From Halodesulfovibrio sp. (lineage in GTDB: Bacteria > Desulfobacterota > Desulfovibrionia > Desulfovibrionales > Desulfovibrionaceae): a stretch of DNA of 64,000 nucleotides. Every line of letters begins with the position of its first letter. Within the stretch, counting starts at the first letter, position 1. Location: NCBI RefSeq assembly GCF_025210605.1, contig NZ_JAOARI010000002.1, positions 62,001-126,000 on the forward strand, in the 5' to 3' direction. The position numbers were made by a program, and so were the translations under genes. The notes beneath the pieces were generated by a model, which did no database searches, was not told where the DNA came from, and saw only the letters and a list, made by a program, of their open reading frames with translations. Shown piece by piece: positions 1 through 8,324 of this stretch.

Positions 1-18
1 AAATGCTCACTAAAAATT

Positions 19-918
19 ATGCACAACAATACTGCAATGTTTTTACACAACTTTTTTCATAGCCCGCACCGTAGTGGCAAGTTTGCACAGCATGTACCTG
101 ATTCATCCAATACTCAGGGGGTGCTCAATTCCACAGTAGCGAATACAGAAAGAGCAACTGTGTCCTACGGAACGGAGAGTACACCATTCTTTCTTGTTGG
201 ATGTGTGCGCTCAGGAACAACGCTTCTGCGGGATATTCTGCGAATGCACCCCCGTTTAGAGGGAGCAGAAGAATCACACTTTTTCAGATGGTCAGACCCG
301 TTTGCAACGCCGCGGTACACAGCGCTGTACAAAAATAACGGTGATTTAAAAGAAAGCAGACGGTTAGATCAAATCACTGAAGAAGAATTTTTTTCTATCT
401 TTACTTCTGCGCAAAATCGTAAAGAACTACAAGACGCCTATTGCAAGCTATACCTTGCAAAACAAAGGAATCCTTCGGGGCGCTGGTTCGATAAAACACC
501 ACAGAATATTTACGGATTATTCTTATTGAAAGAAGCATATCCAGAAGCGACGTTTGTTCATATTCACCGAAATCCGCTTAATGTTGCTGCGAGTTTGCGT
601 AAAGGCGTGGTCATGCCCTCAATGACGCTGACAGCAGCAATAAATTACTGGAACGACAGCTACATAATGATGCGTGACTTTTCAAAGCTGTATCCGGAAT
701 CTGTTTATACGATCCCATATCTTCAGCTTACAACATATCCGCAGCAGACACTTTCCGGCTTGCTGCATCATGTTCATGAAGATCCTGACAAGCTCACCAT
801 TCCAGAAGGCTATGTATATGCGGAACGCAATGCATACACTAAATCCTTGTTACCAAGTGAACAGCAGTACATTCAAACCGCATGTGCCAACGGAATGCAC
901 GCGCTAGGATATGTATAG
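19..918 (+). CDS. Sulfotransferase family protein
   Basis: Likely transfers sulfate from PAPS to a carbohydrate or other hydroxyl acceptor. The motif FLVGCVRSGTTLLRDIL near residue 58 is the PAPS 5'-phosphosulfate-binding loop of the family, and FVHIHRNPLNVAASL near residue 180 resembles the 3'-phosphate-binding segment. At about 299 residues the length is normal for a bacterial sulfotransferase. No in-frame stop lies between base 1 and the ATG at 19, so the real start may be outside the window; the first ~50 residues have no clear domain. It precedes glycosyltransferase and polysaccharide-export genes, so a role in modifying a surface glycan is a reasonable inference. The substrate is unknown. 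Confidence 0.8.
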   Translation: MHNNTAMFLHNFFHSPHRSGKFAQHVPDSSNTQGVLNSTVANTERATVSYGTESTPFFLVGCVRSGTTLLRDILRMHPRLEGAEESHFFRWSDPFATPRYTALYKNNGDLKESRRLDQITEEEFFSIFTSAQNRKELQDAYCKLYLAKQRNPSGRWFDKTPQNIYGLFLLKEAYPEATFVHIHRNPLNVAASLRKGVVMPSMTLTAAINYWNDSYIMMRDFSKLYPESVYTIPYLQLTTYPQQTLSGLLHHVHEDPDKLTIPEGYVYAERNAYTKSLLPSEQQYIQTACANGMHALGYV

Positions 919-995
919 CTATGCACTGAAAATGAATTTCGTTTTTATCCCTTTATCCATCTGATAACTCTACAACACTATCTAAGGAGAATTTC

Positions 996-1349
996 ATGAA
1001 ACGTGGAATGATACGTCTTACTGCTGCACTGGCAGTATGCACAGCACTACTTTTCACATCGCTCAGTCCTGCTTTTGCCGCAGGCGACGTTAATGCCAAA
1101 TGGGGCTGGCACACAGCTAGCGTGGAAGAGGTTGGTATTACAGGCCCTGACAACTGGTTTGCGGTTCTCAAATCAGATTCCGGCACAACAACACGAGTAA
1201 CGTTTGTTCAGGCAAGTATTCGTAAAGAACTGCTCGCAGTAGCCCTCACTGCCAAATCTTCCGGCATGAAAGTAAAAGGGTACTATCAAGATACTGGCGC
1301 TACCGGTAACAAAACCGTTGGCTGCAAAGGTCTTTACATCACTAAATAA
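996..1349 (+). CDS. Small secreted protein of unknown function
   Basis: A 117-residue protein with a clear Sec signal peptide: MKRG, a hydrophobic stretch and an AFA cleavage site near residue 28. The mature part is about 90 residues and has two cysteine-free beta-rich-looking stretches and one Cys near the end (VGCKGLYITK). The start is fixed by the AAGGAG ribosome-binding site at about 983-988. I do not recognise a family. It stands alone between the sulfotransferase and a glycosyltransferase and is followed by a strong hairpin. Confidence 0.75.
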   Translation: MKRGMIRLTAALAVCTALLFTSLSPAFAAGDVNAKWGWHTASVEEVGITGPDNWFAVLKSDSGTTTRVTFVQASIRKELLAVALTAKSSGMKVKGYYQDTGATGNKTVGCKGLYITK

Positions 1350-1355
1350 TACAAC

Positions 1356-1384
1356 GGTGCACTCTGCATTCGGCAGGGTGCACC
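1356..1384 (+). terminator. Hairpin after the small secreted gene
   Basis: GGTGCACTCTGC (1356-1367) pairs with GCAGGGTGCACC (1373-1384) with one G-U pair and a 5-nt loop. No U-run follows, and the next start codon is 10 bases away. It may be a weak terminator, a transcript 3'-end stabiliser or a translational control hairpin for the glycosyltransferase. Confidence 0.5.
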
Positions 1385-1393
1385 CATGATAGT

Positions 1394-2518
1394 ATGCCAC
1401 TTAATATTCTCGTTAATGCAATTCCACTTACCAATGTTCATACTGGCATTGCGCGCTACACGTACATGCTTTATGCAACTATGCAGGCGCAATATGGCTC
1501 AGCCATTAACGTGACATTTTTTGACGGCAAAAATTGTCTTTCAACGCCACCCTCAGGTCCCCAAAACATATCCGGCTGGAATGCGCTTGTTGACGTATTC
1601 TGGAAACTGCCCCCATCTATTGCATGTTCTGTCCGTAATGCTGTGCAAATAAAACGGGAACGTGCCATTGCAAACGTTATTGGCGACTTTGATGTCTACC
1701 ACGAAACAGGCTTTTTTCCGTTTGCCTGTGCAGCGCATATTCCTACAGTTTTCACCGTGCACGACATGTCCCTGCAGCGTCACCCAGAATGGCACCCTAA
1801 AGAACGGGTTCTGTTTACCGAAACCTACTTCGCTAAAAGAGCTTCGCTGGCAGATCACATCATCACTGTGTCAGAGTTCACCCGCACAGAATTTCATTCT
1901 GTATTCCCCGAATTATCTGACATCCCTGTTACGCCGATACATCTCGGTGCGTCACCGGATATTTTTGCCCAACAATCGAACATTCCCGAACTTCCTGATG
2001 CGTATTATCTGTTCGTAGGAAGCAACGACTCACGTAAGCATCTCGACCAAGTTGTAGCGGCTGTGTGTGCACAAAATGACCTTCCCCTGCTTGTCGCTGG
2101 TTGGAATGGTTGGGGAAAATCTATTCAACATCACGAAAAAATAATCCCTCTTGGACATGTTTCAGATACGCTTCTTGCTCATTTATATAGCAACGCAACA
2201 TGCCTTATTTATCCGAGCGCATACGAAGGATTCGGGCTTCCTGTATTAGAAGCAATGCAATGTGGGTGTCCCGTAATTACCGCTAGAAATGCGAGTTTAC
2301 CGGAAGTAGGAAGCGATGCTGTTTACTATATTAACGGTGCGGTATCGCCCGAAACTATCCGACATGCTTTAAACGCACTGCGAAAAGAAGATCGAGCACG
2401 ATACAAACAAGCAGGATTTGTGCAGGCAAAAAAATTTAGCTGGAAAAAAACGGCACAAAAAACGTACGATATTTTACAACAAACAAGTTATAACTACACC
2501 CAGCAGAATAAAAAGTGA
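1394..2518 (+). CDS. Glycosyltransferase family 4 (GT-B)
   Basis: Predicted retaining GT-B glycosyltransferase of 374 residues that adds a nucleotide-sugar-derived residue during polysaccharide assembly in the cytoplasm. The N-terminal half has INVHTGIARYTY-like acceptor-domain sequence. The C-terminal half holds a nucleotide-binding Rossmann fold, with YLFVGSNDSRKHLD near residue 207 and EGFGLPVLEAMQCGCPVI near residue 275, the E-x7-E type motif of GT4 enzymes. It is followed, in the opposite direction, by the ABC exporter genes. The sugar donor cannot be read from sequence. Confidence 0.88.
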   Translation: MPLNILVNAIPLTNVHTGIARYTYMLYATMQAQYGSAINVTFFDGKNCLSTPPSGPQNISGWNALVDVFWKLPPSIACSVRNAVQIKRERAIANVIGDFDVYHETGFFPFACAAHIPTVFTVHDMSLQRHPEWHPKERVLFTETYFAKRASLADHIITVSEFTRTEFHSVFPELSDIPVTPIHLGASPDIFAQQSNIPELPDAYYLFVGSNDSRKHLDQVVAAVCAQNDLPLLVAGWNGWGKSIQHHEKIIPLGHVSDTLLAHLYSNATCLIYPSAYEGFGLPVLEAMQCGCPVITARNASLPEVGSDAVYYINGAVSPETIRHALNALRKEDRARYKQAGFVQAKKFSWKKTAQKTYDILQQTSYNYTQQNKK

Positions 2519-2523
2519 GCACA

Positions 2524-3324
2524 TCATCTGCTCATCTGTACTAATTTCTGCCTACATGCTTGTCCCTGCTCAACGTGTATTTTTTCCGAAATAGTGCCAT
2601 CAGCAATGCGTATTACGGAAGTACATATTCGTTGGATTAACTGAATATTGTGCGAAACGAGCACCGTAGCACAGCCGCTCCGAATTCGTTCCTGTATTGT
2701 CGATAAAGACTGCTCTCTGAATACAGCATCCCCCACACTGAGCATCTCATCAATCAAAAGAATGTCTGTTTCTATTTGAACAGCCACAGAAAAACACAGC
2801 CGCGCACGCATTCCTGAAGAATATTCCCGTATATGGTCATAAAAAGCATCGCCTAATCCAGAATATTCCTGCACAGCTGGCAATCTCTTTTGCATTTCCC
2901 TTTTTGAAATTCCTAATGAAACCCCCATGAGCAACGCATTATCATACCCTGAAAGATAGGGGAGCAAACCTCCTTGCAACGAAAGCAGTGCACTTGAACA
3001 GTTGTACTTTTCTACACTTCCCTTTGCTGGAGCAAGCACGCCAGCTAATACACGGAGCAATGTGGATTTACCTGCCCCATTAGCCCCTACAATCCCCAGC
3101 ACTTCTCCTTTGTGCAACGCAAACGAAACATCTCGCAGCACAACTTTTTCAACAGAACGTAAAAAGCCTGAACGCTTGCGATAGGCGCAGTCTACATGCG
3201 TTGCAGCAAGCACAACGTCGCTGGTATCTAAGTGCGGCTGCGTACAACCTTCCTTCGCCGTATGCACTAAAGCGGTTTGCGTGTTTCCTGCGTTAACGGA
3301 AACATCGTACAGTTCTGGTCTCAT
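2524..3324 (-). CDS. Polysaccharide ABC exporter ATPase (Wzt/KpsT-like)
   Basis: ATPase subunit of an ABC exporter that moves lipid-linked polysaccharide across the inner membrane. Walker A GANGAGKST, signature YSSGMRARL, Walker B DILLIDE and a late SHN switch histidine are all present in 266 residues. There is no long C-terminal carbohydrate-binding domain, so it is closer to short KpsT/RfbE-type ATPases than to long Wzt. Its start overlaps the stop of the permease gene (ATGA), indicating translational coupling in a three-gene operon with the permease and a GT2 glycosyltransferase. Confidence 0.9.
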   Translation of the reverse strand: MRPELYDVSVNAGNTQTALVHTAKEGCTQPHLDTSDVVLAATHVDCAYRKRSGFLRSVEKVVLRDVSFALHKGEVLGIVGANGAGKSTLLRVLAGVLAPAKGSVEKYNCSSALLSLQGGLLPYLSGYDNALLMGVSLGISKREMQKRLPAVQEYSGLGDAFYDHIREYSSGMRARLCFSVAVQIETDILLIDEMLSVGDAVFREQSLSTIQERIRSGCATVLVSHNIQLIQRICTSVIRIADGTISEKIHVEQGQACRQKLVQMSR

Positions 3325-4076
3325 AGCTTAACATATTCTCCACGTAGCCTTTGCATCAACCATATACCGAGCGCACCGCACGTTACGCCTACTACTAAAG
3401 GGTATGTGACAAAAAGCAGATTAGGTGCTGCACCAGTCAGCATTATTGTTCGAAAATTTTCAAGCAAACACGCTGCGGGGTTCATGTAGAAAACTACTTG
3501 CAATGATTCTGGAAGTTCCTTTGCTGAAAAAAAGACTCCAGCAGCCCAAAAACCTACTTGTAATAAGCTTTCAACAACAAATCGAAGGTCAGGTATTAAC
3601 GGCATGATTGCTGCCAGCAACAAACCTAACCCTGTTCCAAACACAAGCAACACAAGCAACAATAGCGGCAACGTTGCCCACCAGAGAGTCATCCCTGCAT
3701 ACAACGCAATTGTTGCACAAAGTACAACAAACACGCCTGCTATCTTAACACCATCAGCAATGACAGCAGCTATAGGAAACACCCATTCAGCAAGCGATGT
3801 TTGCAACAGAATATTCCGATGTTGCATCACCGAAGGAGCTGCATGCAAAATTAACGACGAAATACCTTTCCAACAGGTTATACCCACAAGTAAAAAAGGT
3901 ACGAATCCTTCGCCACCACGCTGCAAAAAAAGACCAAAGAGTACATATAATGTAATAAGCTGAAGCAATGGCTCAAACAGCCACCAGACAAACCCCAACC
4001 AATACCGCTCATGCTCTGCTTTCAATTCAGCAGTTGCTTTGACAAAGGCATACACCAAGGCATGTGAATACGTCAT
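3321..4076 (-). CDS. Polysaccharide ABC exporter permease (Wzm-like)
   Basis: An ABC-2 type membrane permease of 251 residues with about six hydrophobic segments and the typical N-terminal LKAEHERYWLGFVWWLFEP motif of O-antigen/capsule exporters, in which the YrrSxLG.lW..l.P pattern is recognisable. It pairs with the adjacent ATPase to form the export channel. Start and stop codons overlap those of its neighbours on both sides (ATGA), so the three genes are translated together. Confidence 0.9.
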   Translation of the reverse strand: MTYSHALVYAFVKATAELKAEHERYWLGFVWWLFEPLLQLITLYVLFGLFLQRGGEGFVPFLLVGITCWKGISSLILHAAPSVMQHRNILLQTSLAEWVFPIAAVIADGVKIAGVFVVLCATIALYAGMTLWWATLPLLLLVLLVFGTGLGLLLAAIMPLIPDLRFVVESLLQVGFWAAGVFFSAKELPESLQVVFYMNPAACLLENFRTIMLTGAAPNLLFVTYPLVVGVTCGALGIWLMQRLRGEYVKL

Positions 4077-5140
4077 ATCACCCGTTCCTCAGTTGTACGT
4101 TTTGGAGGAAGTATCCTGTTCCAATCTACAAGTTCATAAAAGCGCCTATACGAAAAAGGTACTCGTTTGCGTTTAAACATGCGCAGACCATCTACAAGCC
4201 CTCTACCGACACCTTGCAGCGTTGCTAAAGCGATTTTCGGCTGTCCTCGAAATGTTTGCACCAAAGCCATCATCAAAGCAGTGCCGAGAAAAACACATAT
4301 CGCTACACCAACATACATGGCAGGAAAGTACCGAAGAATCATTTGCACTGCGTTTTTTTCTGTGAGCGCAATCTTCCAGCCAATACCTAATAAACGGGTA
4401 CTCTCACTGCCCGAATGCAAAACCATAGCGCAGGGAATGCACCAGAAAGGAAGTCGTGTTGCTGCATACCGTTGATGAAACCTGAAAGCCAAATCAAGGT
4501 CTTCTGCGTACATCCCTAACGACTCGTCAAAAACTTGCTCGAATTCCAACGTTCTGATGAGCGCCTCTGCCCTGAAAAAAACTGCGCCCCCTGTACATCC
4601 AACAATAGGAAACGGTGAAGGCACTGTTCTTAGCAGTGGAGCTAGCGCAATTTTTTGCGCTTCTTCAGTATCATGCGGACAACACTCCACCCGCGCTCCC
4701 ATCAAGTTATCCCATCCTCGCCCCGTGAATGAACATCGAACTCCGGCAGACTGAATATATTCAGGGGAGTACTTATCCACTAACAAGGGCTGACACGCAG
4801 CAACACGCAGATTTGCGTTCATAAAATCTAACAATTGAAGCAAACATCCTTCGGACACCTGCGCATCAGAATTGAGAAGAAATATGTAATCCGCACCGTG
4901 AGTCAACGCGTATTCAATGCCGACATTGGCTGCCGCTGCAAACCGCCTGTTTTCCGGAAGCTGTATCACAGTAATATCCCGTAAAAACTGCTGCAAAATA
5001 CGCATGGAAGCATCGTCCGAGGCATCATCCACAACGACTATATGCAAGAAATAGCCGGAGCCCGACTGCACTGAGTGGATGCACTCAGCAAGCAATCGGA
5101 CTCCGTTATAGTTAGGAATTACGACGTAAACAGTCTGCAC
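4073..5140 (-). CDS. Glycosyltransferase family 2 (rhamnosyltransferase-like)
   Basis: Inverting GT-A glycosyltransferase of 355 residues. The N-terminus VYVVIPNYNG is the nucleotide-sugar fold entry, followed by VVVDDASDD and DYIFLLNSDAQV, the metal-binding D-x-D-like region. MYAEDLDLAFRFHQR near residue 225 carries the catalytic ED motif. A hydrophobic segment near residue 275 suggests membrane association. First gene of the export operon; its presence suggests assembly and export of the glycan are co-expressed. Rhamnose as donor is suggested only weakly, by family resemblance and by rfbCD further along the window. Confidence 0.87.
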   Translation of the reverse strand: MQTVYVVIPNYNGVRLLAECIHSVQSGSGYFLHIVVVDDASDDASMRILQQFLRDITVIQLPENRRFAAAANVGIEYALTHGADYIFLLNSDAQVSEGCLLQLLDFMNANLRVAACQPLLVDKYSPEYIQSAGVRCSFTGRGWDNLMGARVECCPHDTEEAQKIALAPLLRTVPSPFPIVGCTGGAVFFRAEALIRTLEFEQVFDESLGMYAEDLDLAFRFHQRYAATRLPFWCIPCAMVLHSGSESTRLLGIGWKIALTEKNAVQMILRYFPAMYVGVAICVFLGTALMMALVQTFRGQPKIALATLQGVGRGLVDGLRMFKRKRVPFSYRRFYELVDWNRILPPKRTTEERVI

Positions 5141-5146
5141 GTTGTA

Positions 5147-7783
5147 TTAGCTCATAAGTAACGACATGACTGGTACAGGCATTTTTCCTTTGCTTGCGCT
5201 AGGAACGCTGTGTGCGTCATCTGGGTCAGTGTTTTTCTGGAACTCTTGAAGGTTAGACGCTCCGTCACCGTCTTTGTCGCCATTTGCGTCATTCACATTG
5301 ACTGAAAGACCGTTATCAACTTCCCATCCGTCAGTCATACCGTCATCATCAGAGTCGTTATCATTAGGGTCAGCACCCTGACGGTATTCTTCAATGTCGC
5401 TCAAACCGTCATTGTCCGTATCCCCTGTGCCATCTTTTGAGAGGGAGCCAAAATGTGTCTGCTCCCATGAGTCTTCAATTCCGTCGTTGTCAGAATCATT
5501 TGAAGCTTGAACAAAAGTAGCCACAGCAGTTACATTTCCGGTTACTGGTGAAACGGTTGTTTTGTTACTGGTAACCGCAACGGTTTTGTTGTTAACTTTA
5601 AAAGAAGAAAGGGTGTACCCAGCAGCAGGCGTTACTGTAAAAGTAACACTACCACCATGTTCAACAGAATTTGCAGACGCAGTTACAGTACCGTGAGAAG
5701 GAGAAGTAATATTTACTGTGTACTGTTTTTTGGCAAACTCAACAGCCAGTGTGTGATTCTGAGAAATTGAAGTAAATTGATAACTGGAAGCAACAGTTAC
5801 TGGCGAGTTATCAACCATAACTTTTTTGATTTCGTATCCAACATCCGGTGTGAAGGTAAATGTTTTACTGCTGCCATCAGCAACGGTAACCGTACCTTCT
5901 TCAGAAACACTACCACCAGCATTACTGGACACCGTAATGGTGCGTGTCACAGCAACTTTTTCGTAGACAACTTTGATTGTGGTATTTTTTTGCACGTTGG
6001 TGACATCAAACGATGAAACATTACCTGCAACTTTGCTACCGTCTACCTGAACTTCTTTTACGACATAACCGCTGTCAGGAGTAAAGGTAAATTTCTGGGT
6101 TCCGCCAGAAGCAACATCTACAGGAGAAGAAGGGCTGATTGAACCACCAGCAGTGGTCTGCGGAGTAATTGTGTAGTCAGAGGAAGAGGATGAACTGCTT
6201 TTAAATTCAACAGCAATCGTTTTATTCTCGCCTATATTTTCAACTGTGTATTCAGAAACACTGTCGGCTACTTTATTTCCGCCGACCATAACTTGCTTTA
6301 CTGTATAGCCGGATGCAGGCGTAAAGAAGAATGTTGCTTTTCCGTTTTGAGCAACTTTTACAGCGCTAGATGGGAAGATAGTACCATTGGTTGGAGCAGT
6401 TGGGGTAACTGTATATTTAGAAGCAACAAAGTCTACTTTGACAGTATGCGCCTTTGTTACATTTTTGAATGTATATGAAGGAATACCGTAATACGTTTTT
6501 TCATCATCTGTACCCTCGTCAATGATGACAGCTCCGACAGCGGTATTATACGCAGACGTAAAAGTAATGCGTTGATCTTCGCCGCGTACAACCTTAGGAG
6601 ATGAAGGACTTACCGTCCCTGAGTAACCTGATTTCGTGATTACAATGTCAAATTTCTCTTTTTCAAATTCTACTGAAACAGGAATCGAACGAGTCACATT
6701 ATCCACAACATGTGGATTGCTAGGACTAGAGATTTTGGAACCGTCTTCTCGAATTTCTTTAAGCTGATAGCCATCAGCAGCTGTATACGCAAGTGCCACT
6801 GAACCATCGTATGGAACCGAGAACACATGGCTGGAGTTCGCATCGTTCAAAGTGACGTCACCAGAAGTAACCGTACCGTTGCCTTTAACAGTTACTGTGA
6901 CATCAAGTGGAGGGTGCTGTTTAAACGTGGCTCGTACTGAATGAGATTTTGCAATTTTACTGATGGTCAGTATTTTTTTGAATCCATCACCGTCAGTCAA
7001 TGTGTTTGTTTTATCAACTGTATCCACAAATACTTTATCAACAACATAGCCAGCATCTGGCGTAAACGTTATTGGGTAGTCGTTACCTTCTGTAACCTCA
7101 ACATCACCTGAAGCAGAAGCTGAGCCATTGGCTTCGGCTGTAATACTTACGGTATGTTTAACATCGCTGCCACCGCCAGCATCAGGAAAACTGAAGTCGG
7201 TGAGTTCAAGTTCTTTTGCGTAACCATTTATTGAAATCCGAAGTTCAGTGAAGTCTACACCGGAGCCAAAGTTGACATTATCAACAGATAACCCACCAAA
7301 AGAGCATTGCAAATTGTCACTACTACCCGATCTTGAAAAAGTGATTACACCCGGGTTTGACTTGTTAAGACTAACTTTTTCAGACTTGGAAGAAAAAGCA
7401 TAGCTCCATCCCTTTCTACCCGAAAGAGTACGAGTCCATTGGTTACCGCTATAATCTGAAACCTGTGATATATTTATGTAATTATTATCATTTTTATCTT
7501 TATATTTTAACTCCACCCGTCCCTGAGCTTTCACATTGTTTTTAAAGGTAAGGTTTACACCACTTTTACCTTTGGTGCTCACCTTTACCGTACCAGAACT
7601 CCAAGAAGATGAGTTTTTTATCTTCAAAGTTCCGTCTGCCGTTTTTTCAAACGAAATAATACTATCGGAAGAACTCCACGTCTGCCCCTTCCATTCAATA
7701 CTTCCCGCAGAAGCTACTGCTGGGATTAAGAACGTTGAGCAGAAAAATAGCAATAAGACGGCTATAGGCAGAAGCCTTTTCAT
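5147..7783 (-). CDS. Secreted InlB-type repeat protein with TSP3/EF-hand tail
   Basis: An 878-residue predicted surface or secreted protein. Residues 1-26 are a Sec signal peptide ending AVASAG. Residues ~30-205 form a Ser/Lys-rich domain I do not recognise. Residues ~208-755 hold seven copies of a ~75-residue repeat with the core FTPDxGYxVKxVxVDG and a closing ...VxFE, the pattern of divergent InlB B-repeats. Residues ~758-860 hold thrombospondin type-3/EF-hand-like calcium loops (DSDNDGIEDSWE, DTDNDGLSDIEEY, DSDDDGMTDGWE, DKDGDGASNLQEF). The extreme C-terminus, PVPVMSLLMS, matches the tail of the hydrogenase small subunit encoded at 18749. The gene is divergent from the Tad pilus operon across a ~190-bp region. 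Adhesin or matrix scaffold is the likely role, inferred. Confidence 0.85.
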   Translation of the reverse strand: MKRLLPIAVLLLFFCSTFLIPAVASAGSIEWKGQTWSSSDSIISFEKTADGTLKIKNSSSWSSGTVKVSTKGKSGVNLTFKNNVKAQGRVELKYKDKNDNNYINISQVSDYSGNQWTRTLSGRKGWSYAFSSKSEKVSLNKSNPGVITFSRSGSSDNLQCSFGGLSVDNVNFGSGVDFTELRISINGYAKELELTDFSFPDAGGGSDVKHTVSITAEANGSASASGDVEVTEGNDYPITFTPDAGYVVDKVFVDTVDKTNTLTDGDGFKKILTISKIAKSHSVRATFKQHPPLDVTVTVKGNGTVTSGDVTLNDANSSHVFSVPYDGSVALAYTAADGYQLKEIREDGSKISSPSNPHVVDNVTRSIPVSVEFEKEKFDIVITKSGYSGTVSPSSPKVVRGEDQRITFTSAYNTAVGAVIIDEGTDDEKTYYGIPSYTFKNVTKAHTVKVDFVASKYTVTPTAPTNGTIFPSSAVKVAQNGKATFFFTPASGYTVKQVMVGGNKVADSVSEYTVENIGENKTIAVEFKSSSSSSSDYTITPQTTAGGSISPSSPVDVASGGTQKFTFTPDSGYVVKEVQVDGSKVAGNVSSFDVTNVQKNTTIKVVYEKVAVTRTITVSSNAGGSVSEEGTVTVADGSSKTFTFTPDVGYEIKKVMVDNSPVTVASSYQFTSISQNHTLAVEFAKKQYTVNITSPSHGTVTASANSVEHGGSVTFTVTPAAGYTLSSFKVNNKTVAVTSNKTTVSPVTGNVTAVATFVQASNDSDNDGIEDSWEQTHFGSLSKDGTGDTDNDGLSDIEEYRQGADPNDNDSDDDGMTDGWEVDNGLSVNVNDANGDKDGDGASNLQEFQKNTDPDDAHSVPSASKGKMPVPVMSLLMS

Positions 7784-7801
7784 AATAACTCCTTGAAACC
7801 G

Positions 7802-7822
7802 TCTCGAATACGTTTGGGCGAC
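7802..7822 (+). repeat. Motif copy 1, TCTCGAATAcGTTTGGGC
   Basis: TCTCGAATACGTTTGGGCGAC lies in the 5' leader of the divergent repeat-protein gene, 19 bases from its start. A near copy (TCTCGAATAGTTTGGGCAAC) lies at 8232-8251, between the pilin gene and cpaB. It is not a simple inverted repeat. It could be a regulator binding site shared by the two divergent units, or a shared leader element. Confidence 0.5.
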
Positions 7823-7890
7823 TTACACTTAGCGTAAAAAATTTACAAAGAAAACAACTTTGTTGATTTTGAAAATTGATTTCATTTAGC

Positions 7891-7919
7891 TTGACAATGA
7901 TTTTTTCCTCCCCTAAACG
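7891..7919 (+). promoter_or_regulatory. Candidate sigma-70 promoter for the Tad operon
   Basis: A perfect -35 hexamer TTGACA (7891-7896) is followed after 17 bases by TAAACG (7914-7919), a poor -10. It sits ~55 bases before the pilin start and faces the pilin gene. The weak -10 leaves this uncertain. Confidence 0.35.
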
Positions 7920-7972
7920 GTGTTCGAGGCTATCCAGCATTTTAAAAAAGCACACAATATATAGGAGTCTTT

Positions 7973-8188
7973 ATGTTTACCCGATACTATTGCTCTCTTG
8001 AGACCCGAATGCACGCCTTCCTGCATCGAATCAAGCAGGACGAACGAGGCATCACAGCCATTGAATATGCTGCACTTGCTGTTGGTCTTGCTGGTCTTAT
8101 CTCAATGCTCGCTGGTGAAGACGGTGAAATTGGCAAGGCACTTAAAGCTGCGTTTGAACAAGTCACCACTAAGCTGACCCAAAAGTAG
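7973..8188 (+). CDS. flp: Flp/Fap-type pilin, major Tad pilus subunit
   Basis: A 71-residue prepilin. The class IVb cleavage motif DERG/ITAIEYAALAVGL is present: Gly before the cut, Glu at +5 and Tyr at +6 of the mature protein, followed by the hydrophobic N-terminal helix. The leader is about 27 residues and the mature pilin about 44 (ends TTKLTQK). The start follows a good AGGAG site at about 7962. It is processed by the prepilin peptidase encoded at the far end of the locus (21594). First gene of the tad operon; the ~137-bp gap after it holds a repeat of the motif found upstream, but no obvious terminator. Confidence 0.93.
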   Translation: MFTRYYCSLETRMHAFLHRIKQDERGITAIEYAALAVGLAGLISMLAGEDGEIGKALKAAFEQVTTKLTQK

Positions 8189-8231
8189 CGCTATTTTTTT
8201 CTCTATCAACTGATAAGGACATTCAAAATCA

Positions 8232-8251
8232 TCTCGAATAGTTTGGGCAAC
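8232..8251 (+). repeat. Motif copy 2, TCTCGAATAGTTTGGGC
   Basis: TCTCGAATAGTTTGGGCAAC, same orientation as the copy at 7802-7822, with one base deleted and one changed. It lies between flp and cpaB, where many tad loci change expression level. Confidence 0.5.
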
Positions 8252-8324
8252 ATACGAGATTATTTTATTTTTTTGGAAACAGACACACTAGGAGAGCACA
8301 GCGCGCTTATACGTCGTTTCGTTC

